A DNA stretch of 14,609 bases from Chloroflexi bacterium RBG_13_51_52. Its GTDB lineage: Bacteria; Chloroflexota; Dehalococcoidia; Dehalococcoidales; RBG-16-60-22. This document shows positions 6,858-14,043 of this stretch, one piece after another. The position numbers and the translations under genes are program-made. The notes beneath the pieces are model-generated. The model made no database searches and was not told the origin of the DNA. It was given only the letters and a program-made list of their open reading frames with translations. The stretch covers positions 1-14,609 of the forward strand of contig MGMT01000065.1 in NCBI GenBank assembly GCA_001796525.1, written 5' to 3'. Numbering within the stretch: the first letter of the stretch is position 1; each line of letters begins with the position of its first letter.

Positions 6858-8264
6858 TTATTCATTTCCTGCAGCCGTACGCAGTCGCTTTACAATAGAC
6901 TCAATACGTTTGTTTTTATTCGCATCGGCTACCGAACCTGTATTGCCGATGAGGCAGGCGGTAGACTCGAAAAGCGTCTCGATTATTTTCAGGTTATGAC
7001 GGGCTATCGTCCGGCCGGTTTCCGTATTTTCGATAAGTAAATCGGCATCCTCCGGCAGGAATGCCTCGGTAGCGCCCCAGGTGGGAATCACCCGGTAGTG
7101 CCCGAGGTGGTTTTCCCTAGCATATTTATCCGCAATATTAACATACTCTGAAGCCAGGCGAAACGGCTCTTCCCTGCCGGCGCTGAACCGCAATAAATCG
7201 CCTGGATTATTAATGGGAAGCTCCTGACTCACCACCGCCACCAGCCTGACCCGACGCAGTTTCAGGTCCAGTATTTCTTTAACCGGACTGGATGGGAACT
7301 GGGCAAGGTGGTCCGCAAGCCAATCACGACCCGTTATCGCCAGATCGAAGTTGCCGTTGGCTACCTGCAAAGGCATATCCTGGGGACGTATCACCTTAAC
7401 CGTTACCCCGTCAATGCCGATTTTGGGTCGGCGATTACCAATATCGGAGGGATAATCATCTATTTTTATCCCAGCCTTGTTCAATAACTCGACGGTCTGC
7501 TGCTGTTGGTGTCCGTCCGGTAAAGCCAGGTAGACGATGTCTTTTCCCGGTTTTTGAGCACGAATGTTGCCGGTATTACTAAATGGAATATCATCATTCC
7601 TTTCAGCGACGCTTTTTGATGTCTCCGGCAGCGCGTTTAAGATAGATGTTACGATTTTATCAAGGTGCTTATTTCCCCAGCTGTTTCTGTTAGCAATAAG
7701 GAAAGTGCTGAAATCCAGCACCTGACCGAACGGCGATAGCCCGTATCCGGCGATGTCCGCCGTGCCTCCCGCCGAAAGCAATACCATATCGGCATTCTCC
7801 GGGGGATAAGCCTCGGCGGCGCCCCAAACCGGGAAGATGCTGAAACGGCTCAAGCGGTTTTTCAGGGCGAAAGCCTCCGCCAGATTAGGATACTCGCTGG
7901 CGATGCGTATAGGCGCGCCGTTCTGCCTCAAGTCCAGCGACTTTCCAGCCGCCGCCATATACAGCGAGCTTTCACCGTATAACAGGTCCTTTACCTTGAT
8001 AACATCACTGGAAGGGTACTTTGCCAGCAGTTCTTCGACCCAGTCCAGTCCGCAAATCCCCAGGTCGTAGTTGCCCATAGCTATCTGGATGGGGATATCC
8101 TTCTCATGGAAGACACGGATGAGCAGGTCGGGGAACTTTCCAGACTTAGGACGGTAGAAGCCCATGCTGGAGTGATACTCATCCAGGCGCCAGTCGGCTT
8201 TCTGGAGCAGGGCGGCCGTCTTTCTTAATAAACGCCCCTTGGGCAGGGCAATTTTAACCGCCAC
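6858..8264 (-). CDS. hisG: ATP phosphoribosyltransferase, tandem fusion of two short-form HisG units
   Basis: Encodes 468 residues from GTG at 8264, about twice the size of short-form HisG, which joins PRPP and ATP in the first step of histidine synthesis. Two homologous units are seen: about 3-215 and 243-468, joined by a polar linker. They match in GNYDLGICGLDW (64-75) against GNFDLAITGRDW (304-315), ASEYPN against ASEYVN, and WGAAEAYPPENAD (147-159) against WGATEAFLPEDAD (396-408). Unit 1 keeps the N-terminal LPKGR, but its PRPP loop reads AGGTA (165-169). Unit 2 has LPDGH at that N-terminal site but keeps ETGRT (415-419) and RPQDMP. I chose the GTG because GGAGGGG lies just upstream and the protein then begins at the conserved MAVKIALPKGR; a TTG or ATG at 8297/8294 would add 10-11 unlike residues. 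It overlaps hisZ by 11 bp. Only unit 2 may bind PRPP well. Confidence 0.88.
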   Translation of the reverse strand: MAVKIALPKGRLLRKTAALLQKADWRLDEYHSSMGFYRPKSGKFPDLLIRVFHEKDIPIQIAMGNYDLGICGLDWVEELLAKYPSSDVIKVKDLLYGESSLYMAAAGKSLDLRQNGAPIRIASEYPNLAEAFALKNRLSRFSIFPVWGAAEAYPPENADMVLLSAGGTADIAGYGLSPFGQVLDFSTFLIANRNSWGNKHLDKIVTSILNALPETSKSVAERNDDIPFSNTGNIRAQKPGKDIVYLALPDGHQQQQTVELLNKAGIKIDDYPSDIGNRRPKIGIDGVTVKVIRPQDMPLQVANGNFDLAITGRDWLADHLAQFPSSPVKEILDLKLRRVRLVAVVSQELPINNPGDLLRFSAGREEPFRLASEYVNIADKYARENHLGHYRVIPTWGATEAFLPEDADLLIENTETGRTIARHNLKIIETLFESTACLIGNTGSVADANKNKRIESIVKRLRTAAGNE

Positions 8265-9486
8265 CTTTCCCCTCCAGAAGCTTAATGACTTCATCAACCG
8301 ACCGGACAGACGTCTTTTTAGACTTTACCTTATCAATAAACGCCATCGCCGCGGCACTTTTAACCTCTAATATCCACCCGGCTTCACGTCCATCCAGGTC
8401 GATTTCCGCGATGAAACCGGCGTTGCGTAATGCATCGGCTATTATAAAAGCTTCCTTAGCACTTGCATCGTATACAACCTTAATTAATATCCTACGGGGT
8501 TGAGGGGAAACGATAGTCGTCGCTTTTACCAGCTTGATTAAGCGGTCGAGATAAATGGCGAAACCGGATGCCGGGACATCGCCGCCACCCATGGCGGAAA
8601 TCAGGGCATCATAACGCCCGCCCCCGCCGATTTTCTCCCTGCCGCTAAAGAGCTGGAATATCATGCCCGTATAGTATTCAAAGCCCGCCCCCGAGGCGAT
8701 GTTAATCTGGTATTTTATGCCTAAATCATCCAGGATGGAGACTGTTTTCAGAAAATCATCGAGGGGCGAACGCATCCCGGGTATGCTCCGGCATAAAGAC
8801 GCCCGCTGGTCCCGTAGAAAATCAGCCGATTGCCCCTTTTTGCTCAATAAAGGCAACAATAAATCGCCAAGCTCCGACGATTCCCGGCTGGCTTCTGATA
8901 ACAAAGTCGTGTCGCCATCGAGGATGCTATCGAACATACGATGCTGCTCCTCCGGAGTCAACTTAAGTTTTGCCAGCAACGCCTGCATCAAGCCGGCGTG
9001 CGATAGTCTCAATTCAACACCCTTAAGCCCCAGTTTTTTCACAATTTCCAAGGACAGCGCTATCAATTCAGCGTCGGCTATGGCGGAACCAGCCCCGATA
9101 AGCTCGGCGCCGCACTGCCACCTTTCCCTGTTTCCCTCTCCGCCCTCAAAGGTAAACATATTGGCGGTATAAAAAAGCCTCGCCAGTCCCTGTCCCAGCA
9201 TGCTCTCGGTATAGAGGCGGGCGACCGGTATGGTGCCGTCAGGACGCAGCACGACCCGCTCGCCGCTCCAGCCGTCCCAGTCGAGAAAGGAGTAGACCTT
9301 GCCCAGCATGCCGGGCGTCAGCGTCCCCGCCGAAGTAAACAGGTGCAGGTATTCGATGGTGGGCGTACGGACCTCACGATAGCCCCATTTGATATAGCAA
9401 TCGCGACAAATCCCCACCACCCAGCGAAACACCGCCATTTCTACCGGGGACATATCGCGCATTCCTTTGCACCGCTGGATTTTCAT
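8254..9486 (-). CDS. hisZ: ATP phosphoribosyltransferase regulatory subunit, HisRS-like HisZ
   Basis: Encodes 410 residues with the class II aminoacyl-tRNA synthetase fold. HisZ pairs with short-form HisG and is needed for its activity and for feedback by histidine. HisRS-like parts are KGMRDMSP (7-14), motif 2 RPDGTIPVAR (81-90), ERWQCGAELIGAG (121-133), and motif 3 GGGGRYDALISAMGGG through ASGFAIYLDRL (about 287-326). The HisRS stretch RGLDYYTG reads AGFEYYTG (267-274), so the catalytic arginine is lost. This argues for HisZ over a working HisRS, as does the hisG neighbour. About 80 C-terminal residues (333-410) resemble a reduced anticodon-binding domain, which many short HisZ proteins lack. 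ATG at 9486 has AAGGG 6 nt upstream. It is the first gene of the cluster. Confidence 0.87.
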   Translation of the reverse strand: MKIQRCKGMRDMSPVEMAVFRWVVGICRDCYIKWGYREVRTPTIEYLHLFTSAGTLTPGMLGKVYSFLDWDGWSGERVVLRPDGTIPVARLYTESMLGQGLARLFYTANMFTFEGGEGNRERWQCGAELIGAGSAIADAELIALSLEIVKKLGLKGVELRLSHAGLMQALLAKLKLTPEEQHRMFDSILDGDTTLLSEASRESSELGDLLLPLLSKKGQSADFLRDQRASLCRSIPGMRSPLDDFLKTVSILDDLGIKYQINIASGAGFEYYTGMIFQLFSGREKIGGGGRYDALISAMGGGDVPASGFAIYLDRLIKLVKATTIVSPQPRRILIKVVYDASAKEAFIIADALRNAGFIAEIDLDGREAGWILEVKSAAAMAFIDKVKSKKTSVRSVDEVIKLLEGKGGG

Positions 9487-9517
9487 ATTTTACCCTTTTA
9501 AGAACAAATACAAATAT

Positions 9518-9546
9518 AATGTACACTAAATTACGCGGCTATTCAA
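9518..9546 (-). promoter_or_regulatory. Putative promoter of hisZGDC
   Basis: On the minus strand there is TTGAAT (9546-9541), a 17-bp spacer and TACATT (9523-9518). The implied leader is only about 25 nt, too short for a T-box or a histidine leader-peptide attenuator. The match to consensus is fair, not perfect. Confidence 0.45.
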
Positions 9547-9585
9547 TTCTTTATCTTCCTGTCCGGCAATATGGTAATATCTATC

Positions 9586-9591
9586 TATAAT
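9586..9591 (+). promoter_or_regulatory. Possible -10 box of birA
   Basis: A perfect TATAAT lies 21 nt before the ATG at 9613. No convincing -35 is found 16-18 bp upstream, so the call is weak. If real, transcription starts near 9598, which rules out the in-frame ATG at 9571 as the start. Confidence 0.35.
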
Positions 9592-9612
9592 GGGAATGAC
9601 GGACTAAAAATC

Positions 9613-10392
9613 ATGTCTAAAGACCTGTCAGCAGCGGCAATTACGAAGGGATTAAAGACGCGTAAAATCGGGCGGAAAGTTTTTTACCTGCCGCGCGTAA
9701 CTTCAACGATGGATATTGCCCGGAGTGAGGCTATAAAAGGAGCAGCCGAAGGTACGGTCGTCATTGCCGGGGAGCAGACCGGGGGGAGGGGCAGGCTGAA
9801 GCGGAGCTGGCTGGCGCCGGAGGGGAATATAGCTTTATCCATCATTCTTTATCCTGATATTGAAAGCCTGCCCTACTTGATAATGATTGCGTCGCTGGCA
9901 GTAGTAAAGATCATCGAGTCGGTCACCGGACTGAAGGCCGGGATAAAATGGCCCAACGATATCCTCATCAACGGGAAAAAGGTGTGCGGGGTTCTTATCG
10001 AGAATGAGGTGAGGGGTAATAAGGTGACATACTCTATCGTGGGCATCGGGATAAACGTTGACTTAAAGGTTGCCGATCATGCCGAGATAGCGACCACCGC
10101 CACCAGCCTGAAAGACGAGTCGGGTAAGGACGACCTACGGATAAAGATAATAAGGTCGCTACTGACGGAGTTCGAAAGACTGTATCTGAAACTGCCGGAC
10201 GGAAAAGCAATCTACGAAGCGTGGCGGAATAACTTAATAACACTGGGGAAAAATGTCAGGGTAGAATCAGGCAATCAGACTATCGAAGGCGTGGCGGAAG
10301 CGGCAGACGAGGACGGGGCTTTAGTGATACACGGTGCAGACGGGACAGTTACTAAAGTTGTGGCCGGGGATGTTACGTTAAGAGAAAAGTAA
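9613..10392 (+). CDS. birA: Biotin-[acetyl-CoA-carboxylase] ligase, without DNA-binding domain
   Basis: Encodes 259 residues. The enzyme makes biotinyl-AMP and attaches biotin to the lysine of a carrier protein such as the acetyl-CoA carboxylase BCCP subunit. The ATP/biotin motif GEQTGGRGR is at residues 53-61 and KWPNDILING with the catalytic lysine at 112-121; KVCGVLIE and VGIGINV follow. A small SH3-like C-terminal domain covers about 210-259. TSTM (30-33) replaces the more usual TSTN. The winged-helix repressor domain of E. coli BirA is absent: only about 20 residues precede the catalytic core. I chose ATG 9613 over 9571 because a TATAAT lies between them and the extra 14 residues look unlike the family. 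Neither start has a strong ribosome-binding site. It diverges from hisZ. Confidence 0.9.
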   Translation: MSKDLSAAAITKGLKTRKIGRKVFYLPRVTSTMDIARSEAIKGAAEGTVVIAGEQTGGRGRLKRSWLAPEGNIALSIILYPDIESLPYLIMIASLAVVKIIESVTGLKAGIKWPNDILINGKKVCGVLIENEVRGNKVTYSIVGIGINVDLKVADHAEIATTATSLKDESGKDDLRIKIIRSLLTEFERLYLKLPDGKAIYEAWRNNLITLGKNVRVESGNQTIEGVAEAADEDGALVIHGADGTVTKVVAGDVTLREK

Positions 10393-10417
10393 GGGCGGGG
10401 ATACATAATCCCCACCC
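10393..10417 (-). terminator. Terminator hairpin between convergent birA and the AraC-type gene
   Basis: On the minus strand GGGTGGGGAT pairs with ATCCCCGCCC around the loop TATGT, ten pairs including one G-U wobble. TTACTTTTCT follows, a moderate U-rich tail. In the plus direction the same stem has a mismatch and no U-run, so it suits the AraC-type gene better than birA, although it may serve both. Confidence 0.55.
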
Positions 10418-10429
10418 CTATACTTAAAT

Positions 10430-11299
10430 CTACTTCTTCTTGATAATAGGCATCCACAATTCGCATTGCATTACCTCACCAGGTTTTTCCGGAAGGTAGA
10501 CTTCAAGCTCCGGCTTGGCATCATGCTCATAGCCCGTGGATGGAAACCATTCACTGAAAATACGCTTGGTGACGTCCTGAAGATTATCCAGGGTACAGTC
10601 GAACACCGCCCAAGTAGCAGCCGGTATCTCAATCTTTTCAAATGTACCAGATGATGTTCCGTGAGGAAGCTCCACGCCGATACCATAGGAAAATTTAACG
10701 GCGTCGGCCTCCCCGTAGCAGATACCCAACATAACACTGCGAGTCACAGCACCGGGCTTATTACCGGTGAGGGATGTCATCTTGGAACACTCCGGAGACT
10801 TCATGAATTCTTCCCACCATTTTGGAATCTCTACGAAGTTTTGTCCGTTGATAGTAGTAAACTGGCGAGTTCTCGCAGCAATCGTGAGTCCGGGTTTTTC
10901 TATGATTCGATAGTCCATGTCATTACCTCCTTTTAATTCGATATGAAAGGAGATACGCGGGAATGCCGTCAGCGTTACCCCCGGCTCGCGCGCTGCCTGT
11001 GGGGTAATGCCGTGCACATTCCGGAATGCCCTGGTGAACGAATCAGGCGAATCATAGCCGTACTTCATGGCAATATCAATGACCTTGGCTTTACCCGAGG
11101 TCAGTTCTCTCGCCGCCAGGGTGAGTCTTCGCCTCCGGACGTATTCCGCCGGCGTCAGCCCGTTCACGGCAAAGAAGATTCTCTGGAAATGAAACAGAGA
11201 ACAACAAGCCCTGTTCGCTGCTTCATTAAAGTCTATATCACCCGCCAGGTTCTCCTCGATATAGCCTATCGCCGCATTCATTCTTTCCGACCATTCCAT
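10430..11299 (-). CDS. AraC-family transcriptional regulator with GyrI-like effector-binding domain
   Basis: Encodes 289 residues in two domains. Residues 8-105 form an AraC-type DNA-binding domain with two helix-turn-helix units: DFNEAANRACCSLFHFQRIF (23-42) and VIDIAMKYGYDSPDSFTRAF (73-92), ending in HGITPQAAR. Residues about 128-288 are a GyrI-like (AraC_E_bind) domain of the kind in BmrR and Rob that binds small hydrophobic ligands. WAVFDCTLDNLQDVTKRIFSEWFPS and PELEVYLP near the end are typical. ATG at 11299 follows AAGGAG about 10 nt upstream. The target is unknown. An internal start with a very strong ribosome-binding site lies at the domain border and could give the effector domain alone. 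It stands as a single gene with terminators on both sides. Confidence 0.88.
   Translation of the reverse strand: MEWSERMNAAIGYIEENLAGDIDFNEAANRACCSLFHFQRIFFAVNGLTPAEYVRRRRLTLAARELTSGKAKVIDIAMKYGYDSPDSFTRAFRNVHGITPQAAREPGVTLTAFPRISFHIELKGGNDMDYRIIEKPGLTIAARTRQFTTINGQNFVEIPKWWEEFMKSPECSKMTSLTGNKPGAVTRSVMLGICYGEADAVKFSYGIGVELPHGTSSGTFEKIEIPAATWAVFDCTLDNLQDVTKRIFSEWFPSTGYEHDAKPELEVYLPEKPGEVMQCELWMPIIKKK
10916..10934 (-). promoter_or_regulatory. Strong internal ribosome-binding site and ATG within the AraC-type gene
   Basis: On the minus strand AAAAGGAGGT (10934-10925) is followed by 6 nt and ATG (10918-10916), in frame at codon 128. It is a closer match to the anti-Shine-Dalgarno than the site of the annotated start. 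A product from here would be 162 residues, the complete GyrI-like domain. That it is used is inference. Confidence 0.5.
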
Positions 11300-11382
11300 G
11301 CTGCCGCTTCTCCTTCAATGACAATATAGCAGGGATAATGACAGGCTACCCGACTTTCCATGCTCACTTATGCAGGGGGGAT

Positions 11383-11418
11383 AAAAAGAGAGGGGAGGAG
11401 ATAAAACATCCCCTCCCC
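11383..11418 (-). terminator. Rho-independent terminator of the nfeD-slipin operon
   Basis: On the minus strand GGGGAGGGGAT (11418-11408) pairs over 11 bp, with one G-U wobble, to ATCTCCTCCCC (11402-11392) around the loop GTTTT. TCTCTTTTT follows. It begins 20 nt after the slipin stop codon. Confidence 0.85.
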
Positions 11419-11437
11419 TGCTATTTAAAGAACGATT

Positions 11438-12202
11438 TTACTTTTTCTCGTCAGCTTTTTGACCGAACGCTCTGAGAAATTCCATTGGTATCGGGAATAT
11501 GATAGTACTGTTTTTCTCGCTGGCTATCTCCGTGAGCGTCGATAGGAAACGGAGTTGGATAGCTGAGGGTTCCCGACCGATAATGGCTGCCGCCTGCGCC
11601 AGCTTCTCGGAAGCCTGGAGTTCACCCTCGGCGTGGATGATTTTCGCGCGGCGTTCACGTTCCGCTTCAGCCTGTGCCGCCATGGAACGCTTCATTTCCT
11701 CGGCAAGCTCGACTTCTTTAATTTCTACGGTGCTGACCTTGACGCCCCACGGGTCGGTATGCTCATCGATGATTTTCTGAAGCATCTGGTTGAGTTTTTC
11801 ACGCTTGGTCAGAAGCTCATCAAGCTCGGACTGGCCCAGCACATTTCTCAAAGTGGTCTGGGAAATCTGCGATGTCGCCCGTATATGGTCGAGTACTTTG
11901 ACCACCGAAGACTCGGGGTCGACGACGCGGAAATAGACCACGGCATTGACACGGACGGTAACGTTGTCCCTGGTGATGACTTCCTGCGAGGGGACATCCA
12001 TGGTGACAACGCGCAGGTCGACCTTAACCATGCGGTCGATAAAAGGAATGATAACGAAAAGACCCGGCCCCCTGGCGCCAACAAGACGACCCAGGCGGAA
12101 AATGACGCCGCGTTCATACTCCGTGACAATTTTAACAGCCATGGATATTACAATAAGAACAACGATAACGGCAACGATAATCCAAACAATATATCCTTCC
12201 AT
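11438..12202 (-). CDS. Slipin (SPFH/band 7 membrane protein)
   Basis: Encodes 254 residues. One N-terminal membrane segment (about 5-25) is followed by VTEYERGVIFRLGRLVG and a full SPFH/band 7 domain (to about residue 185). A charged, alanine-rich coiled coil runs to about 220 (AAQAEAERERRAKIIHAEGE). These proteins form membrane-bound oligomers linked with lipid microdomains and membrane stress. The tail TIIFPIPMEFL (233-243) resembles the hydrophobic site of archaeal stomatin PH1511 that its NfeD partner protease cuts. ATG at 12202 has a perfect AAGGAGGT. It is the last gene after two nfeD genes, the known genetic pairing of slipin with the protease form of NfeD. The exact role here is unknown. 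Confidence 0.93.
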   Translation of the reverse strand: MEGYIVWIIVAVIVVLIVISMAVKIVTEYERGVIFRLGRLVGARGPGLFVIIPFIDRMVKVDLRVVTMDVPSQEVITRDNVTVRVNAVVYFRVVDPESSVVKVLDHIRATSQISQTTLRNVLGQSELDELLTKREKLNQMLQKIIDEHTDPWGVKVSTVEIKEVELAEEMKRSMAAQAEAERERRAKIIHAEGELQASEKLAQAAAIIGREPSAIQLRFLSTLTEIASEKNSTIIFPIPMEFLRAFGQKADEKK

Positions 12203-12218
12203 CTGTTTACCTCCTTTA

Positions 12219-12509
12219 TTATTTTCTGGTTACCATGAGTTTTAGTCCGTCAACACTGGTAATAACGACCTCCTCTTCAGGTTCGACCTGGCCTTGATCG
12301 ATGACGGCGGTCCAATGTTCGCCTTCGACAAGAACCACCCCTTTAGGATTTAAAGCAATTTCCACCACGGCCGTTTTACCAACGAGCTCTTCTTTACCGG
12401 CACCTATTTTCCTCCGGTGAGCCCGGATTCCCCAGATTACCACAAAGTACAGAATAACAACAACAACTATGATAATAATAGCCAATACCCAGGGATTAAT
12501 ATAAGGCAT
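12219..12509 (-). CDS. Short NfeD-like membrane protein, one helix plus OB-fold
   Basis: Encodes 96 residues: a membrane segment (about 7-28) and a soluble NfeD C-terminal OB-fold (about 40-95) with EELVGKTAVVEIALNPKGVVL. No protease domain. It is strikingly like the last quarter of the long NfeD encoded just upstream: INPW at the start, AHRRK, then the OB-fold, with the same order and spacing. It therefore looks like a partial tandem copy. A GAGGAGG site lies upstream of the ATG. It starts 12 nt after the long nfeD and ends 16 nt before slipin. It may help anchor or assemble the slipin complex; that is a guess from context. Confidence 0.85.
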   Translation of the reverse strand: MPYINPWVLAIIIIVVVVILYFVVIWGIRAHRRKIGAGKEELVGKTAVVEIALNPKGVVLVEGEHWTAVIDQGQVEPEEEVVITSVDGLKLMVTRK

Positions 12510-12521
12510 TAAAAGCCTCCT

Positions 12522-13862
12522 CTATCGTTTTGACTTAACTTCAGAAGGCATATCCTGCTTTTTCACAACATGCAATACCAAGCCATCCACCTTCTGGATA
12601 ACTACATCTTCACCGACTTTTATCTCGCCACTTTCGGATATAGCCGTCCAGCGTTCGCCTTTATACAGGACCATCCCTTCCGGATTTAAGGCAACTTTTA
12701 CCGTGGCTGTTTTACCGATTAATTCCTCGCGGCCGGTATAAGCCTGTTTGCGGTGAGCGCTGATAGCGCGCTGGATAATGAAGGAAAGCGCCCCGGTAAT
12801 AATGATACAGACAATGGCAATCAGCCAGGGATTTATCTGGAATTGCGGCGACGCGTCTTTGAAAAGAATCAAAGAGCCAGCCACCAGCGATACCAGGCCG
12901 CCGATGGTAAATATGCCGAATGTCGTGGTTAATATCTCCCCGATAAAAAGACCGACAGCCAGGACAATCAGGAGTATCCCGGCATAGTTAACGGGCAACA
13001 CGCCCAGAGAATAAAACGCCATCAGCAGGCTGATACCACCAACAATCCCCGGGAAAATCAGACCCGGGTTAAATATCTCCGCCATGATACCCAGCGTGGC
13101 GATACTCAATAATAAATAAGCGATATTCGGGTCGGCGATGGTATAAAGAAAGCTTTCGATAGCTTTCATGGGGACATCAACGATGGCGGCATCACCCGTT
13201 TCCAGGGTAACGGTCTGGCCGTTTATTAAAATTACCTGCCTGCCGTCGAGCTGGGCAATGAGAGCAGGAAGATCTGCAGCTATTAAATCAATAACATTAA
13301 TGTCTAAAGCTTCCCGCTCGGTGGCGGATACGCTTTCCCGGACGGCTTTTTCCGCCCATTCTATATTGCGGCCGTGAGCCTCGGCGATGCTCCTGATATA
13401 AGCTGCCGCATCGTTGACCACTTTATCTTCCATGGTCTCCGACATCGCCTGTTCCCCTTCTTCGCCGATAGATACCGGATGGGCGGCGCCGATAGCGGTA
13501 TTGGGCGCCATTGCGGCAACATGGGCTGCCATGGTGATAAAAACTCCGGCGGAGGCGGCACGGGAACCGGACGGCGCGACATAAACGACCACCGGTACGT
13601 GAGCATTGACAATAAGTTTGACGATATCGCGCATAGCGGTATCGAGTCCGCCGGGGGTATCCATCTGGATAATAAGGGCGTGGGCGCCGTTGTCTTCGGC
13701 TTCCACTATGCCGCGCTCGACGTAATCGACGAGGACAGGGTTGATGGTGCCTTTGATGGTGATAACATACACCGAAGACGTCTGCGCCTGAACACCGCTG
13801 GCCAGCAAGACCACTAGCAGCAGAAAGGACACCAGTATTAAAGTTCTTGTAAATTTTTTCAT
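12522..13862 (-). CDS. NfeD long form: membrane serine protease, ClpP class
   Basis: Encodes 446 residues. A signal-like N-terminus (1-26) precedes a ClpP-like protease domain (about 30-225). MDTPGGLDTAMRDI (67-80) is followed by RAASAG with S104, the likely nucleophile, and K147 in MEDKVVNDAAAYIRS. This pair matches the Ser-Lys dyad of archaeal PH1510 (S97/K138) in spacing. Several membrane helices cover about 228-365, with an NfeD OB-fold at about 378-436. The family cuts the hydrophobic tail of its slipin partner, here two genes downstream. It is the first gene of the operon, with a divergent promoter region. I see no clear ribosome-binding site before the ATG, unlike its neighbours. Confidence 0.92.
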   Translation of the reverse strand: MKKFTRTLILVSFLLLVVLLASGVQAQTSSVYVITIKGTINPVLVDYVERGIVEAEDNGAHALIIQMDTPGGLDTAMRDIVKLIVNAHVPVVVYVAPSGSRAASAGVFITMAAHVAAMAPNTAIGAAHPVSIGEEGEQAMSETMEDKVVNDAAAYIRSIAEAHGRNIEWAEKAVRESVSATEREALDINVIDLIAADLPALIAQLDGRQVILINGQTVTLETGDAAIVDVPMKAIESFLYTIADPNIAYLLLSIATLGIMAEIFNPGLIFPGIVGGISLLMAFYSLGVLPVNYAGILLIVLAVGLFIGEILTTTFGIFTIGGLVSLVAGSLILFKDASPQFQINPWLIAIVCIIITGALSFIIQRAISAHRKQAYTGREELIGKTATVKVALNPEGMVLYKGERWTAISESGEIKVGEDVVIQKVDGLVLHVVKKQDMPSEVKSKR

Positions 13863-13888
13863 TATCGTTTTACAGGAAATGCTTTTTC

Positions 13889-13918
13889 ATTATAGATGTT
13901 ATCACAATTCTAATGCAA
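13889..13918 (-). promoter_or_regulatory. Putative promoter of the long nfeD operon
   Basis: On the minus strand there is TTGCAT (13918-13913), an 18-bp spacer and a perfect TATAAT (13894-13889). The -35 is weak. The spacer contains the octamer GATAACAT (13903-13896). Confidence 0.5.
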
Positions 13919-14018
13919 TCTAAAACGCAGTTACTCCTTTTTACTCCAAGGCAGGTATTTTCCCTTGCCCATTGACAATAAATGACCTATCTTTTAAAAT
14001 GACAACACTTGATAACAT
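13896..14018. repeat. Inverted octamer ATGTTATC/GATAACAT across the divergent promoters
   Basis: ATGTTATC at 13896-13903 and GATAACAT at 14011-14018 are exact inverted copies. The first is in the spacer of the leftward promoter and the second just downstream of the likely rightward start point. The same octamer occurs at 4385-4392 in the hisB operator cluster. A shared regulator site is possible, but AT-rich octamers recur by chance. Confidence 0.35.
13972..14000 (+). promoter_or_regulatory. Sigma70-type promoter of the rightward nfeD-SPFH operon
   Basis: TTGACA (13972-13977), a 17-bp spacer and TAAAAT (13995-14000) make a near-consensus promoter. Transcription would start near 14007, about 37 nt before the ATG. 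Confidence 0.75.
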
Positions 14019-14043
14019 GACTTTTTAGAGGAAAGGCAGACCG

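Noticed and set aside
8254..9486. Histidyl-tRNA synthetase (hisS)
   Set aside because: The HisRS catalytic arginine region RGLDYY reads AGFEYY, and the gene overlaps short-form hisG; HisZ explains both.
9487..9612. T-box or histidine leader-peptide attenuator before hisZ
   Set aside because: The likely leader is about 25 nt, without a His-codon run, specifier loop or terminator hairpin.
11633..12238. 201-codon plus-strand frame opposite slipin
   Set aside because: The translation is low-complexity in N and D from mirroring of slipin codons, with no domain; slipin itself has a perfect ribosome-binding site and terminator.
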